Shown here: positions 27,001 through 29,020 of the stretch, one piece after another
How the letters are laid out: each line of letters begins with the position of its first letter
Position numbering within the stretch: position 1 is the first letter of the stretch
Source of the DNA: Rubrivivax sp.
GTDB taxonomy: Bacteria; Pseudomonadota; Gammaproteobacteria; Burkholderiales; Burkholderiaceae_C
Direction of reading: 5' to 3'
NCBI GenBank assembly: GCA_027490215.1
Contig: JAIXYO010000015.1
Span: 1 to 48,683 of the forward strand
Length of the DNA: 48,683 nucleotides
The notes under the pieces: generated by a model
Databases searched by the model: none
What the model was told of the DNA's origin: nothing
The model's input: the letters and a program-made list of their open reading frames with translations, nothing else
Translations under genes and position numbers: made by a program

Positions 27001-27518
27001 AGGTGGTGCCAGGCACGCTGGTGATCGACCCCGATGGTGAAGGTCTGCGCTTCGACACCGACGCGGGCGCCTTGCCGGCTGGCGAGTACCGCGTGCTGCT
27101 GCGCTCGGACTCCGGCGCCTTCGTCACCCCCACGGGAGCGCTGCTCGATGGCAACTACGACGGCCGTGCCGGTGGCGACTACCAGGGCCGCTTCACCGTG
27201 CCGGTTTCTGAACGCCTCGGGGCCGCGGAGTCGATCGGTGATCTGTCGTACGAAGCGCAGGCTACCCAGGACTACGCCGACATCTTTGCGGCGCTGTCGG
27301 GAGGTTGGGGTGGCGCGATGAGCGCTGCGCTCGGACCGCTTGCCAGCAGCCGTCGGCGGCGCGGTCGTGGTGCGGATCCAACCGTTCGTGTGGACGGTCT
27401 GGATCGGCTGCACACTGACGATCTGGGCTTTGCAGTGCAATCGGTGGTGCCGACCGCGCTGGCCGCTCAGACGGGCCGCACACGGGTTTCGGCGAATGAC
27501 TGGGAGATTCGGCTTTGA
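1..27518 (+). CDS. Giant multidomain surface/secreted protein, 5' end outside window
   Basis: The frame is open from the first base, so the real start lies upstream; GTG at 24 is only the first possible start inside the window. About 9,160 residues are visible with no interruption. Order of domains (residues counted from 24): 17 CARDB-like repeats (about 12-2214), PPC/IPT-like (2215-2415), a helical then beta segment (2415-3000), propeller-like (3125-3390), Big_5-like (3390-3500), nine He_PIG Ig domains (3615-4470), RHS/YD-like (4670-4926), dockerin-like (5049-5095), Big_2-like and ZU5-like (5190-5520), second propeller-like segment (5770-6200), alpha/beta-hydrolase-like (6440-6680), five PKD domains (7235-7740), metalloprotease-like (7750-7910), jelly-roll-like, cadherin/He_PIG/PKD modules (8090-8825), Arg/Glu-rich linker, C-terminal domain. 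I found no cysteine and no RTX repeats. Such domains are typical of exported adhesins or matrix proteins. The secretion genes downstream support export. It may belong to the LEPR-XLL class of giant proteins, but the diagnostic N-terminus is not in the window. Confidence 0.9.
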   Translation, partial: PLPDAPPVRITALEVTPAPDLKPLNLQVTSAGAIEAGSTVTVSWIDRNDGVLPASVNWRDRVVITRVDTGEVLSSTVLPYDVAAAGALAAGAQTNRSLQIALPDGARGAGSLRVTVTLDIDNALAEQNITSDAETNNAANTLITSVLPTYADLQPSVLQVQPASGWQAGDTVTVTWRSSNTGTRDASGAWKETLLVRNTALNQTVQTIDVTHDGSTLAAAGGFVDRSVTLTWPSGNLATGTYSFNIALDTSGAVFEANTGGTGESNNSTTLNIASAPDVIVNGVTLDAGPVQAGGTLTLRWNTVNTGSAAVLGGFSDRVVVRNTATNQTIVNTAVLYDAVAGGNIGAGESRARQATFALPLGASGAGALEITVYADATTNGTGSVFEANASGTAEGNNAASITVTSIAAAYADLKIDSFTVPPTARGGDKVIVSWTVTNIGAAPAVGNWIDRVVLSADGVFGNADDTRTVDKPRTGPLAVGALYTESAEITLPINFDGTLNVIVRTDVGQAVLEPDTRGDNTSAKPISVAAPYSDFLVEAVTAPTAALSGTQVEIAWRVRNLGDTTAAGSWQDRVVLSQDGVFGNADDIVLATVNRSGPIAPNDSYTVRQTFTIPAELTGSWQVLVRTDVNSLVFEGGRVGNNLGTTPAALVVSPAPSANLVASSPVAASPALAGASVTVAWKVTNAGEADAVGPWVDYVYLSPDGQVAGATLLGSKARTLSLAQGASYDASLSVTLPDWADTDTARLLVVTDAAKQVYESGREADNTAGSTLALRRVDLRADQLNATPTATSGDTVTVSLNVTQAGTGSLSGTWTDRLYLSRDAVLDPSDRLLDTRSVTRTLDPSATYTSDFSVQLPVDASGAWFLIGQTDSGNVIKEVGFEGNNTAASAINIALRPYADLETTDVVAPPQTIGDPARLTVSWKVANRGTGIGLTTAWTESIIASRDGVLGNSDDIVLGTYANQRVLTVGDSYTQSETVLAPAGLSGRFTLFVRADSGNAVFENDSEANNTSSTAPVDVMPIPYADLRVVSAGTVNAAQSGGTVAVNWRVENRGIGRTDTSGWSDRVTLARNADGTDVVASGSFDHFGALAKDTGYDRVGQVELPEGLSGTFYVFVETGGAYEFIYGNNNRALAGQVTVTVAPSADLVVQSISTEKATATEGENIEISWTVLNQGDANATSAITDTVELFKPADPTVRPISLGSFSYAAGLQAGKAYTRTERVNLPARIEGGWVIRVTTNASSQVFELGTRANNNTTVDDQLLLVSTKTRPDLQVQTIDAPDAVTAGSGFAVNYQVVNRGQIGTSGLWNDKVYLSLDNKLSGDDILLDTVSNPQALAVQENYSAGTKTVSVPTRLQGQAYLIVVADGSNQVDEHPNDFNNSAVRAITINPYPPADLVASNVSAPAQAVYGSEIEVRFKVTNNGVNQTDKPTWVDSVWLARDKTRPTPGLRDEKTGVAVGNGGIFLGSAVHTGLLAKGESYEAVIKVRIPAVIESGSYFITPWTDAYDAVLEDTFVANPDDPAEFDSNNYKARAIDIIGNPTPPKPDLQVTEVVADATGSVDAPFKISWTVQNREDGAADVEWFDSVYASDLPFDNPNAKRWFLGSVARAKPLGRLDSYTSSLSVNLSPAVKASYVTVVADQDEFRLPAVDETNELNNSRSTTTQIIPRPADLVPISMTAKQQNFSGEKTTVSWTVQNQGQAVWSGTQRWTDTVFFSPDPVFGNRAIALGSVVHDNKAGLAAGASYTETADFTLPAGTDGPYYLHLVVDGGSAPVFEDVADKNSRSIRKYEGTAYEPPDLANNRFVSTIPVTYRESDLVISDLQFDAAATSGQKVDVSFTVKNQGTRNTRETVWANRIYLSRDASLDRTDLQVGQVITNLYFGGLAAGGELNYTTKIQIPEGADGSWYLIAYADADVRGIDLTGPSPTDAGSGTGALDLDSVKEFRGEGNNVTVKPIAITLRASADLRVESGSVKVPERVLTGQELKVDYRVVNAGAGATPPDQLRWVDKVYLSADDSLDLNADRLIGEVSHEGALAAGAGYDVTKRFRLGNDLVGPYYVFVITDPGDSSRPRGAVYEGANEANNATPSALQVLIEQPPPADLVVTDFNLPSGGAVNQDITLSWTVKNQGQFAAQGSWTDAVYLSADGSWSLDDIRLGQVNHNGTIDPAGTYTSPPTSFKLPPMKAGQYRVIVRPDIFNQVYEGSNEGNNTTASSNVVSVTVPELQLGVSRDTSLTVGQGQLYKVTVAAGQTLRFSLDTDRADAADEIYVRWNEVPSAAIFDASFTTPLQPDQVAVVPTSQAGDYYVLVRSLSAGASTFAAKVKVEALPFQISNVTPDQGGDGRWVTMTISGAQFKAGAVAKLVRPGISEIEPTRVQVIDATTIVAIFDLRNQPHGLYDVQVINPNGAVAVVPYRYLVERALPTDVTLGLGGTRALSPGASGLYHVTLENGTNVDTPYVYFQIGVPEMGDNAKVLGLPYVSFASNVRGGPNAADNPNAAWASLDSEVNTTGYNLAPGYVLDLQAGGFAGLNFTAQTYPGFAAILALDRVQLRTVLADARPEWITDGTFETKLTALEAFIQSGIDNPKGFAKAIGKIRQYMPFRFNVAASATALTRDDFVKRESAEAEALRLKVLADKTASRALADLASDAEGWKQSYLAALEQGGLLRPEDQAPPIRLQPRVASMLAILTSGVTLGRAGQSVQSDGDLVNFFQQVKTWYGDQRGKLAPIASYDPLIVSEDGVEELILVPVPALPTQADADLGLAQQTYFNAFNVFAKGNLNPASAAVSADLALLGLQALFDLAATANAQASITGPSGFGSQQFLPADQPLPYTVNFTNPGTASRTVNEVRIVQKLDAGVTPYSFRLGDIQLGDVTVHIPAGRASYQGDIDLRNSRGYILRVSAAVDPNTAIASWVLQAIDPLTGEVLTDATRGLLSPDDANGRGQGYVSYSVNPKFGVATGQQIKASARVTFDGQSGFDTAEVVHTFDGEAPVTALTARTLSGNAFDVQWSATDEPGGSGVRHTSIFVSVDGGAWEIWKRQTTETSGIYQGQPGKRYEFAALSTDNAGNRELARATQTLPDDGTRTNLGDVPSAGKTTIDTGKPPTPSNATSTNPLFAQAEKGLPAGASDRPSQFTQVLAPFSGAVFGTGIAQSNAGIGPLALLERPDGTFIASGGLNRGSLYVYAQDGGKALNPQTVLDTPIFDLAYDNQGGLWATSGGGQLLELDTTSFAILNRYGDSLTQALAFDAVKGVFYVSSGDGIETFDIATRRFAHFSDLRVDDLAIAPNGQLWASRWPNRGEIVSFDAQGKPSAQIVIDADLDSLAFGRKGTQLEGLLFISARKRSGYDTPISLHMVDLATLRVLQVASGGPSAEQLLATSDGRLLIANSAQVDVLSPIVAPRIVSSSPADGALVALPLDEFAITFDQDMTRPTRTEAGSVLNLTNYVIKQDGLTVTPARVRYDAPSRTVFLGFDSLEAGNYTVTVAAAITSRLGLKLGSPTTLSFIAAQDFTPYVRVDFENTRSDQLAGTISYDLRVTNTSGYDLRGPLVLLLDPQVYFAGRPGAPAQSDDGKLWRLDLSAGLIGGALKANESTVVRTVSIRNPLDQRADLGFGILALPYPNTPPTFNSTPVVQAKAGESYRYEAKATDPDGLLSGYLLVAGPAGMQVDAATGVVTWMPTAESAANTPVVLRAIDGRGAVATQRFTIAVSGGNHAPEVSSIPSVYAVREGEKLTINMLPVDADGDNAVALMDQLPPGAVFDMATGVFEWTPAFGASGTYKNVSLVVTDGRLSTAYSLAFVVLPANQLPVISAVPDGTVRQGDPVRIDFNATDADGDTVRFSAPILPAGAVIDPLSGVLTWIPGFSQTGAYDITVRASDGIGYSERTVRLTVQNANAAPVFDNLTGIQVSEGQPLQFAAFAFDPDNPGYALPYRTSDGSLAFIEGERPSVTYSVLDLPPGASFDQDTAVFSWTPTFADAGVRTVRFIATDDGDGTGVPLTTTITVPITVRNVNRAPVLPELNAVSVNKGEVLEIDITATDPDGNPLVYSAAGLPHFGELITAANGSAKLRFAPGHQDRGNSVITVSVRDNGDDGGPVSELVSSRTFVLSAVSAAEAPVLQRIGNKVALFGQPLEFNLLASDKDQDTLTFAAEGLPPSATLVPGVAYGTARFSWTPTSADAGVTTVKFTVTDSTGLSDTQTIQITARATNAAPTLAPVGNRTVAEGATLRLQLSATDTDGDSLTYVRPVNLPPGASFDVATGLLTWTPGLESAGIYGGIALSVSDGAASSSETISITVAPTNRAPLLLPVLPIGGQERSLLQFNLLGVDPDADVLIYKAISPLPAGASFDPVTGLFKWTPSHDQAGTYALKFAVLDPAGSQTEQTVTLNIADVNRLPVLAFTNHQVTLGQTLRFKVSASDPDTAETLRFSSRNLPAGATLDPVTGEIVWEPNPGQIGDHVAVIGVSDGKSSVERALALRVTALPVGPTVSLVLTPSFPSIPGQPVSITVLADAFSAVAGRSLSVNGQSLSLDDRGRAIFVAPASGLYTLQASATDLDGFSSTVSQTLKVRDPSDTAAPVAKLDASLPGRLLNSITELRGQVIDSNLDSWTLSIARAGSSNFRVIAEGSQAISGVLATLDPSSLESGPYQLRLQAMDIAGRVGESTIAIDLAAPSNPQRLTRTEVDMTVVVAGKSVQLLRRYDALATDLSGSLGYGWRLALRDVALVTDVALTGREDIGNYGPLRDGSRLYLTTPAGERVGFTFAPQRKSSAGVTWFEPKWIPDAGVNWALESAGGKLQRAGDRYYDYLTSKPYNPAGIPGVRGQYTLRGADGTAYEIDADRGISAIVYADGTRLEVSDSGIVAANGDSVRFALDAKGRIETAAAPDGRVVIYSYDDQGNLIGVRQLQAATSQRYAYDDMHRLVLATGPAGGVSIESVGGLPQSHPIVADLGPALSYLNRVVDRTLSAGEVVRYSFSVRDSELASAAGGAALVLAEVESLGGSTPPAIPHVGGLAPVASGTRGSSSFAMFRVDQAGLKLLEVSAASAGAYRFSLRAVGDINGDQRVDGVDAGLLADARRSGTALPTADFNKDGTVDANDSQLLYANLGFVANQAPTISDLPLKTHVDLEFGRSLVSILDDAEGDPTALRIVSSTGGQASVGGDGRTLVFRPTPGFSGTATVTLVADDGFSASAARTLSVNVSDSPLLTMDYAVRRPAIALGGNTPLQLIGYFADEAGVALPASYLRWSSTNPAAATIAADGVLRGKSVGWGAVTASRGDISATTAFLVGNPTQFSDLLLSTSTLDVYPDSVTLIAEGGRRQMLLDVVDGDRTSVVGAASGTRYYSSNPNVAEVSADGLVIAKAPGDALIVGVYKMLEAVMPVRVVVPTLGPANLGIEGGAVANAEGMKLAVAPGSLKEVTTVSIKALDRADLPISVLDGNGWTYSNAFQLDVGPDPLKVPVQLSIPTPNLAAGSRVVFYRLFDFPQPDGTFKKGWLQVESGTVGADGVARTTSPPDPGVGGSGAYIVAGAEFGVLIDARGTVSIQIPIGIPRSIMSALPFGELIGAFVGGPDVSIVFPLGQIKLRMAQILDNGQYVHSTADVNLVKNNDGSNRASFSVTLPTVLPDAPDQPQITGLSFEYRKQTGSELREPIVKLRGKSFTYNNPAAPEPIGSTVADVRVVAYQGVDLETTQQQRDTDFAPGTPAVGSRSPKPIAIEVESITDLGNGEQEITFLVPRKVVLGEATFEVARRTLLPDQFVNGVLSWRETIVRSARVDIPLGTEYVFGTLIAPDQVVAMKRSNNVATSANEVVAKIDVGQDGVSDVPRAIALTNDGKRGYVVLRNTGRLALIDAQSLQQVDTNPNTPAMDLIDLFPDARPGAIAIDMRDQYAYVTDSDKGQRYKLNPLTGALEELPPNQQTKGRIYVVDIDPLSATYNKMVRTIDVDAPFSLRNSGLIVTADNQTLMVGVPGQRTTGKQTPSDKPGTVALISIANARTRLANPNGDANLYATTYLNASHEPYAFTRTSDPNRMLFSNRMFDGAGVGLLEKSGDSWTIKNYLRMALGRPNDTFDVNNISSIVVTNDLKYAFVAGYNAFIQGLPSQDPNYSSINPSGSNVGIVYNPFNLPQFRAQGVTLFGAPTTADDPASASEVIGVEQPGYSGYLVAATRSIPNSFMDNLVLSDDGKYLYAAYTMSGAVMAYDVDEIIKAVEKPINNASILGAPGTRVLENLAINEIVDGRSIFSPTYYPPGPLPPAVTDTLPYTGNLAIDVNADYRAYKAGGAVRFETRDPKQGPLGVGLIRSLVAQPTQLKLISPTIGTPDVKPRPEFTWSLGQIVGDSKLFISTLPPGQGLFPSDTTPQQLAATNPVGALGGDANRNRIFSKVIAFQGSGIQSYTLNEQDSFANDIRLTAGNTYYWGIEVTGTDGRTYRASRAFNVDAIDSKVTDRFSGVTVLTHGLQAPYLTSSQADIALGDLLLMGKKIVAPGGGSVFYLDPITGKWVSALASQQGLQIQDVPVGKPIALITNWTLDSAIGDTGFAEAAADSFFAHLMRLDELTQGKLGKSPLQFIGQGRGASINSELIQRLGTYRADITDIQMTTLDPHDFAQSNLDLPIEDALAGLKKASDFIGLIPPLRWMKAIGKVFETAATAVKYAGLSKVPYGDFSDPNVQVWSNVRFADNYWQALGAGPVVDDFGEPPPPPPDPDAEVSDLFTFTSNGREIFGADVNIDLTRRAGFIKDETVGFKIGYLPPNIGAGWGIGLPNQRLMTWYLGTIDLSLTERASLFGTKDRVVRQLADLRFNRDDQIADPVLDALVSLENYAIAEPWYRAWYADKGETISDWQTDAAASWEGVGTGWAWSHLGGSTSNFDLAQSEEDRIAINESNLVNGSNAASSTTEYGEWDATVPTVFNGNFEASARPWYGRFPVIAPTWFELPGWSLQGGGSSLSEDQRTFTDSAQGIGLSPSLDERALRLWFEELKIGQTEVVKVSLDAMKAFMTEVLVKGAVGNLKDAVKRFLTSTPAEQPDMAKFFADYLVQGVFTSAFEDISKITDVREALGAIGEYFASPTNPVNPFGTKSFFTKETNLTKVLGSFAKDMVIDKIKDGVPDLLKFVFEKFIDWRFQVTESTSLRHNYLYFPPSATHLQFDYKIDQSQWVGTDATLAKLKLRFQAIGSDQWVDVPDVVEVRVPDQQFKRAIWALPAGMAGRTGRFQFYMVNGGTTLATKSEVLIDNVKLVLANSTGGEDTPPQITSMSVLPSPVDEGGSVTLNATFTDVGQLPGQRYQVLIDWGDGSAATIQQLPTGSSTVTATHVYKDDNPTGTPSDRYDVRLEIFDGSLQSATTFDQVEVVNVPPLVGAFFDSFSVNEGGTGRLKVTVSERSDLDTLQMRVVWADGSSEYRDIGTSREEQIFEHVFPDDGPTAAPFDDEDVRVFVWDDDMSVAQAVIETATIRVKNLPPVVTAGPSPTLLPGEFFTPTASFTDPGVADTHTYLWQIFDGNGALIASSTTLDAPTVQLNVPGTYTAVFTVTDDDGGVGTATVPALVTSVPQGAGFLSFSSLNDRVNEGSAITLSGEVLGAFGVGIFSVRVDWGDGSPATVIAINQTTATTLIPFSATHTYADDNPPGSPVQVSADLFFSLPDGTLVLADNKVKQLFIDNVAPVLATSFPIPTQPTGSTNTLVFSAIVATPDPGADAQTFTFDFGDGTTSTGLTPVAMHTFAGPGTYLVRITLDDGDGGTSSVRSRLVIPATGSPPALAAWTSPFQRAALATPPSSPVGQVLGSDADLTSVARQAVAEWLSAGYDFAVADPLAAVRFEITDLPGDILSLSYLNTGERLIRIDRDAGGWGWYVDSTPASALEFDTAISTRERQATSGPAAGAFDLLTALTHEFGLLLGLPYGSGVMQERLDPGTRRFASDVPRLVQGAVGSLANGDFELPSGSVNGAWRMEGGAAIQSGQGVLTESARSANRLSQAFTIPAGAQSLSFDIVSTAFDIASGGPGDAFEVSLLDADTAASLAGVVSLTQTDALLNVQADGAVRLATGVTMSSMTGSRLAAGTKTRVSIDLRQVPAETRAVLGFNLIGFGTLGSRVVVDNVAFNLGENTAPQAVGDVVVTNEDTPVLFDPRANDNDAQGQGLQILIVSGPTHGTLNSNADGTLTYTPVANYSGNDEFTYQVSDGSLLSNLVSVAFTIGQVNDAPTLAPVASLSANEGDVINVNLVAADIESDALTYVFDAAPADATIDAQGRITWKAVDGPASAVFTVRAVDSKGASSAARSFTVNVVNVAPTFTVEVPTTIRAGNAFNISLLATDPGQDTISQWRIDWGDGTQSTLAGTATSADHTYAAALSGAAIIVQASDEDGTWTAPAITRNVLPNNTTANDAPVATADSFTTPRDTAKVLDVLGNDSDPNGDVLSAVVVTGPAHGLLVANPDGTLTYTPALDYSGPDSFTYRATDGLGQSGIVTVSLNVTPVNHPPVLAAVADANVNEGSTFTVKLAATDADADGLTYVLDAAPAGAVVDAAGNITWTATDGPASVLFTAYAVDAQGASSATRSFTVNVANVAPTLAVTVPAVIRAGEAFAIGLLASDPGADTVSQWRIDWGDGTQSTVAGTATSAGHTYAAALTGAAITVQAIDEDGTWTAPVINRDVLPISTPVNNAPVLAPVANANVLEGSTYTVALAGTDADGDALTYVLDQAPSGASIDAAGVVRWNAVNGPAVGNFTARAVDAAGASSEAVSFVVTVANVAPVITVSAPATVRAGTPFTLRLSATDPGADTISQWLINWGDGTQSSVAGASAGAAVNASHTYSAARAGTGIVVRAVDADGTWTAPTVTRDVLAASPNPSPRPRIDDDGRERQKERERESRERDSERERERERERSDSDSRRTRIESRDGERSDRRLGVGMVDQTAHRSNRVLAVVVADGRPSTTADGSAALTAEAMQALIESNPTAAGVPGLSSTEVLQINSMVATERGLRVRFNQALSAAALQAQSASGSALQLMRGDQVVPGTLVIDPDGEGLRFDTDAGALPAGEYRVLLRSDSGAFVTPTGALLDGNYDGRAGGDYQGRFTVPVSERLGAAESIGDLSYEAQATQDYADIFAALSGGWGGAMSAALGPLASSRRRRGRGADPTVRVDGLDRLHTDDLGFAVQSVVPTALAAQTGRTRVSANDWEIRL
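57..6665 (+). repeat. Array of 17 CARDB-like domains in the giant protein
   Basis: Seventeen units of about 115-145 residues each start with an A/P-D-L motif (near 57, 451, 830, 1234, 1600, 1977, 2334, 2697, 3076, 3436, 3815, 4183, 4638, 5013, 5450, 5894 and 6303). They share a core of the type SWTVxNxG, then W-x-D-x-V-x-LS-x-D, and end in an E-x-N-N turn. This is the pattern of CARDB (cell-adhesion-related, bacterial) domains. The units are divergent in sequence, so the array is old, unlike the modules near the C-terminus. Confidence 0.85.
9400..10190 (+). other. Propeller-like segment 1 of the giant protein
   Basis: Short units such as I-F-D-L-A-Y-D-N-Q-G-G-L-W-A-T-S-G-G-G and L-A-I-A-P-N-G-Q-L-W-A-S repeat at about 40-residue spacing. 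This is typical of YncE/NHL-like beta-propeller blades. A Big_5-like Ig domain follows (about 10200-10530). The fold is inferred from repeat spacing only. Confidence 0.55.
10866..13440 (+). repeat. Nine He_PIG/cadherin-like Ig repeats
   Basis: Nine units of about 90-115 residues begin near 10866, 11140, 11415, 11688, 12036, 12340, 12626, 12900 and 13176. Each has an N-x-x-P-x-(I/L/F) start, an A-x-D-x-D-G-D type calcium-binding turn, a L-P-x-G-A-x-x-D segment and a (T/R)-F-x-W-x-P strand. This is the He_PIG/dystroglycan-type cadherin-like signature. Confidence 0.8.
14035..14800 (+). other. RHS/YD-like segment inside the giant protein
   Basis: The segment has the usual entry of RHS proteins: a R-R-Y-D-x-x-A motif followed by S-L-G-Y-G-W-R. 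YD-type strands follow (I-Y-S-Y-D-D-Q-G-N-L, then R-Y-A-Y-D-D-M-H-R-L). Only two to three YD units are visible and no toxin domain follows. It is probably a structural beta segment and not a polymorphic toxin cage. Confidence 0.6.
15168..15306 (+). other. Dockerin-like calcium-binding pair
   Basis: Two EF-hand-like loops, D-I-N-G-D-Q-R-V-D-G-V-D and D-F-N-K-D-G-T-V-D-A-N-D, lie about 33 residues apart and each is followed by a short helix. This is the duplicated pattern of type I dockerins. In giant exported proteins such motifs may bind calcium or a partner; no cohesin is visible in this window. Confidence 0.7.
17340..18620 (+). other. Propeller-like segment 2 (YncE-like)
   Basis: Repeated strands include R-A-I-A-L-T-N-D-G-K-R-G-Y-V-V, G-L-I-V-T-A-D-N-Q-T-L-M-V and N-L-V-L-S-D-D-G-K-Y-L-Y-A-A. 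These match the blade motif of YncE/surface-antigen beta-propellers. The region lies between an IPT-like segment and the hydrolase-like segment. The fold is inferred. Confidence 0.55.
19335..20060 (+). other. Alpha/beta-hydrolase-like domain with degenerate nucleophile elbow
   Basis: The segment starts with V-T-V-L-T-H-G, the usual oxyanion-strand motif of lipase-like hydrolases. It later has P-L-Q-F-I-G-Q-G-R-G-A-S at about 19686-19721, where active relatives carry G-H-S-R-G. The expected nucleophile serine is a glycine here (GQGRG, 19701-19715). A later T-T-L-D-P-H motif resembles the region after the acid strand. The fold seems kept and catalysis is probably lost. Confidence 0.55.
21728..23240 (+). 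repeat. Five tandem PKD-like domains
   Basis: Units begin near 21728, 22040, 22355, 22640 and 22965. Most carry the PKD hallmarks: a D-x-G-D-G turn (I-D-W-G-D-G, V-D-W-G-D-G, F-D-F-G-D-G) and an H-x-Y/F strand before the last strand (A-T-H-V-Y, A-T-H-T-Y, M-H-T-F). The second and third units are less typical. PKD domains are extracellular structural or binding modules. Confidence 0.8.
23270..23750 (+). other. Degenerate matrixin/serralysin-like metalloprotease segment
   Basis: A helix of the type V-A-R-Q-A-V-A-E-W, then an A-L-T-H-E-F-G-L-L-L-G-L-P-Y motif at 23640-23681, then V-M-Q-E-R-L-x-P-G-T-R, follow the layout of HExxHxxGxxH metzincin-like domains found in giant bacterial proteins. 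The first His, Glu and the Gly are kept, but the second His is Leu and the third is Tyr. It is most likely inactive. Confidence 0.6.
24290..26500 (+). repeat. Cadherin-like and He_PIG-PKD modules, recently duplicated
   Basis: The order is cadherin/VCBS-like (24290-24565), He_PIG-PKD unit A (24566-25112), cadherin-like (25122-25395), unit B (25396-25938), unit C (25951-26500). Units A and B are close to identical over long stretches at DNA level, for example around 24931-25025 and 25763-25857. C is clearly related. Each unit ends with D-G-T-W-T-A-P. The similarity points to recent tandem duplication. Confidence 0.85.
26523..26690 (+). repeat. Arg/Glu/Ser-rich charged linker with gagcgt hexamer repeats
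   Basis: About 55 residues are dominated by Arg, Glu, Asp and Ser. At 26595-26624 the hexamer gagcgt occurs four times in tandem followed by one gagcgc variant, encoding alternating Glu-Arg. The repeat keeps frame, so slippage would change linker length without breaking the gene. The linker separates the Ig/PKD modules from the C-terminal domain. Confidence 0.85.
26700..27515 (+). other. C-terminal domain and tail of the giant protein
   Basis: After the charged linker there is a Big_5/SwmB-like sandwich (L-R-V-R-F-N-Q-A-L at about 26910, then G-E-Y-R-V-L-L-R-S-D). Then come an N-Y-D-G-R-A-G-G-D-Y-Q-G turn, a small Gly/Ala segment, a basic S-R-R-R-R-G-R-G patch at about 27345-27370, and a tail ending D-W-E-I-R-L. 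There is no LPXTG, PEP-CTERM or RTX element. If a C-terminal export signal exists it should be here; that is an inference. Confidence 0.5.
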
Positions 27519-28915
27519 TGGTTGCTCTGACTCGGTTATCGACGCGCCCCGGTTGTGGCCTTCGTCTGCTCGCGGTGTGTCTGGCGCTCGGCAGCGCTGG
27601 CGCCTCCGCCCAGCAAGCCTCAAGCCCTGCCGCGACCCAGGCTCCCTCAGCCGCGTCATCCCGCGGCGCCGGCCTGAGCGCCATCCTCGAGCTGGCGCGC
27701 GCCAACGACGCGCAGTACGCGGCAGCAGTGGCAGCAACAGACGCCGGGCGGGAGAAGCTACCGCAAGCCCGCGCAGCGAACCTGCCCAGCATCAACGCCA
27801 CTTACAACCCCAAGCGCAGCAACAACCGATCGTCGGAGTATTCGGGCGGGCGCACCTTCAGTGCAAACAGCGCCGCACTGACCGTCACCCAGGCGCTGAT
27901 CCGGCCGGCCAACTGGGCGGGCACCGACCAGGCCGAATTGCAGGTGCAGCTCGCCGAGCAGCAACTGCAGCTGGCCGAGCAGGACCTGCTGCTGCGCGTG
28001 TCGCGCGGCTATTTCGATGTACTGCAGGCGCAGGACGATCTGGCCGCCGCCTCGGCACAGCAGGACGCGATGGTCCAGCAGCTCGCACAGACCAAGCGCA
28101 GCCTGGAGGTCGGCACGGTGCCGATCACCGATTTCAACGAGGCGCAGGGTCGCCACGACCTAGCCGTGGCGCAACGCATCGCCGCCGTCAATGAGCTGGA
28201 GTCGAAGAAGCGGGTGCTCGAGCGCTACATCGCGCAACCGCTTCCGGCGCTCGCCAGCCTGGGCGCGGCAGCCAGTGTGGATCAGCTCACGCCGGACATG
28301 CAGCGCCAGCTGGTGGCCGATGCGCCGAACAATGCATTGCAGGTGATCATTGCGCGCACCTCCACGCAGGTGGCCGAGAAGGAGATCAGCCGTCGCGAAG
28401 CGGGGCATTACCCGACGCTCGATCTGGTGGGCACGGTGCGCGATGACCGCAACCAGAACTACGGGCAGTTCGGCGGCAGCAACACGCGCGAAGCCAGCAT
28501 CGGGGTCGAGTTGACGATCCCCATCTACCAGGGTGGCGCGGTGAGCTCTCGCACCCGCGAGGCGATCGCTGACCGCAACCGCGCGCTGCAGGAGCTGAGC
28601 GACGCCCAGCGGCAGGCCACGCTGGACGCGCAGCAGGCGCAGTTGGGGGTGCAGTCGGGCAGCGCCCTCACCCAGGCCTTGAAACAGGCGCTGATCTCGA
28701 GCGAGACGCAACTCAAGAGCACGCAGCGCGGCCTGCAGGTGGGCGTGCGCACCCGCGTGGACGTGCTCAACGCGGAGCAGCAGCTGTTTGCCACCCGCAA
28801 GGACCTGGCTGCTGCCCGCTACAAGACGCTGGTGGCGGCCTTGCAACTGAAGGCCGCAGCGGGCTCTCTGGCAGAAGCCGACCTCCGCGCGCTTGATGCG
28901 CTGCTGAACGATTGA
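27518..28915 (+). CDS. TolC-family outer membrane channel
   Basis: The 465-residue protein has a signal peptide ending A-S-A|Q-Q near residue 32. Long Gln/Ala/Leu-rich helices follow in the two-fold repeat of TolC proteins, including the late V-L-N-A-E-Q-Q-L-F motif that matches the conserved segment of the family. E. coli TolC is 493 residues, so this is full length. TolC trimers form the outer-membrane duct of type I secretion and efflux. The ATG at 27518 overlaps the stop of the giant gene (TGATG), so the two are probably translationally coupled; TTG at 27515 is a less likely start. This position makes it the probable exit channel for the giant protein. Confidence 0.92.
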   Translation: MVALTRLSTRPGCGLRLLAVCLALGSAGASAQQASSPAATQAPSAASSRGAGLSAILELARANDAQYAAAVAATDAGREKLPQARAANLPSINATYNPKRSNNRSSEYSGGRTFSANSAALTVTQALIRPANWAGTDQAELQVQLAEQQLQLAEQDLLLRVSRGYFDVLQAQDDLAAASAQQDAMVQQLAQTKRSLEVGTVPITDFNEAQGRHDLAVAQRIAAVNELESKKRVLERYIAQPLPALASLGAAASVDQLTPDMQRQLVADAPNNALQVIIARTSTQVAEKEISRREAGHYPTLDLVGTVRDDRNQNYGQFGGSNTREASIGVELTIPIYQGGAVSSRTREAIADRNRALQELSDAQRQATLDAQQAQLGVQSGSALTQALKQALISSETQLKSTQRGLQVGVRTRVDVLNAEQQLFATRKDLAAARYKTLVAALQLKAAAGSLAEADLRALDALLND

Positions 28916-29020
28916 GGGCCATACCGAGGGCGCTGTTGCAGGGAATGCGCGGCATCTTCCCGGTTCTGACCGCACCGGGCCGGTTCCCTGGGAGCCGACT
29001 ATCGGGCATGCTTAGCCACC

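Noticed and set aside
1-27518. RTX-type type I secretion substrate
   Set aside because: No GGxGxDxxx nonapeptide arrays were seen and no ABC exporter gene is in the locus.
28939-28990. Inverted arms cagggaa and ttccctg between the TolC gene and the GAF-HlyD gene
   Set aside because: The stem is only 7 bp with a loop of about 38 bases and no T-run, too weak to call a terminator or operator.
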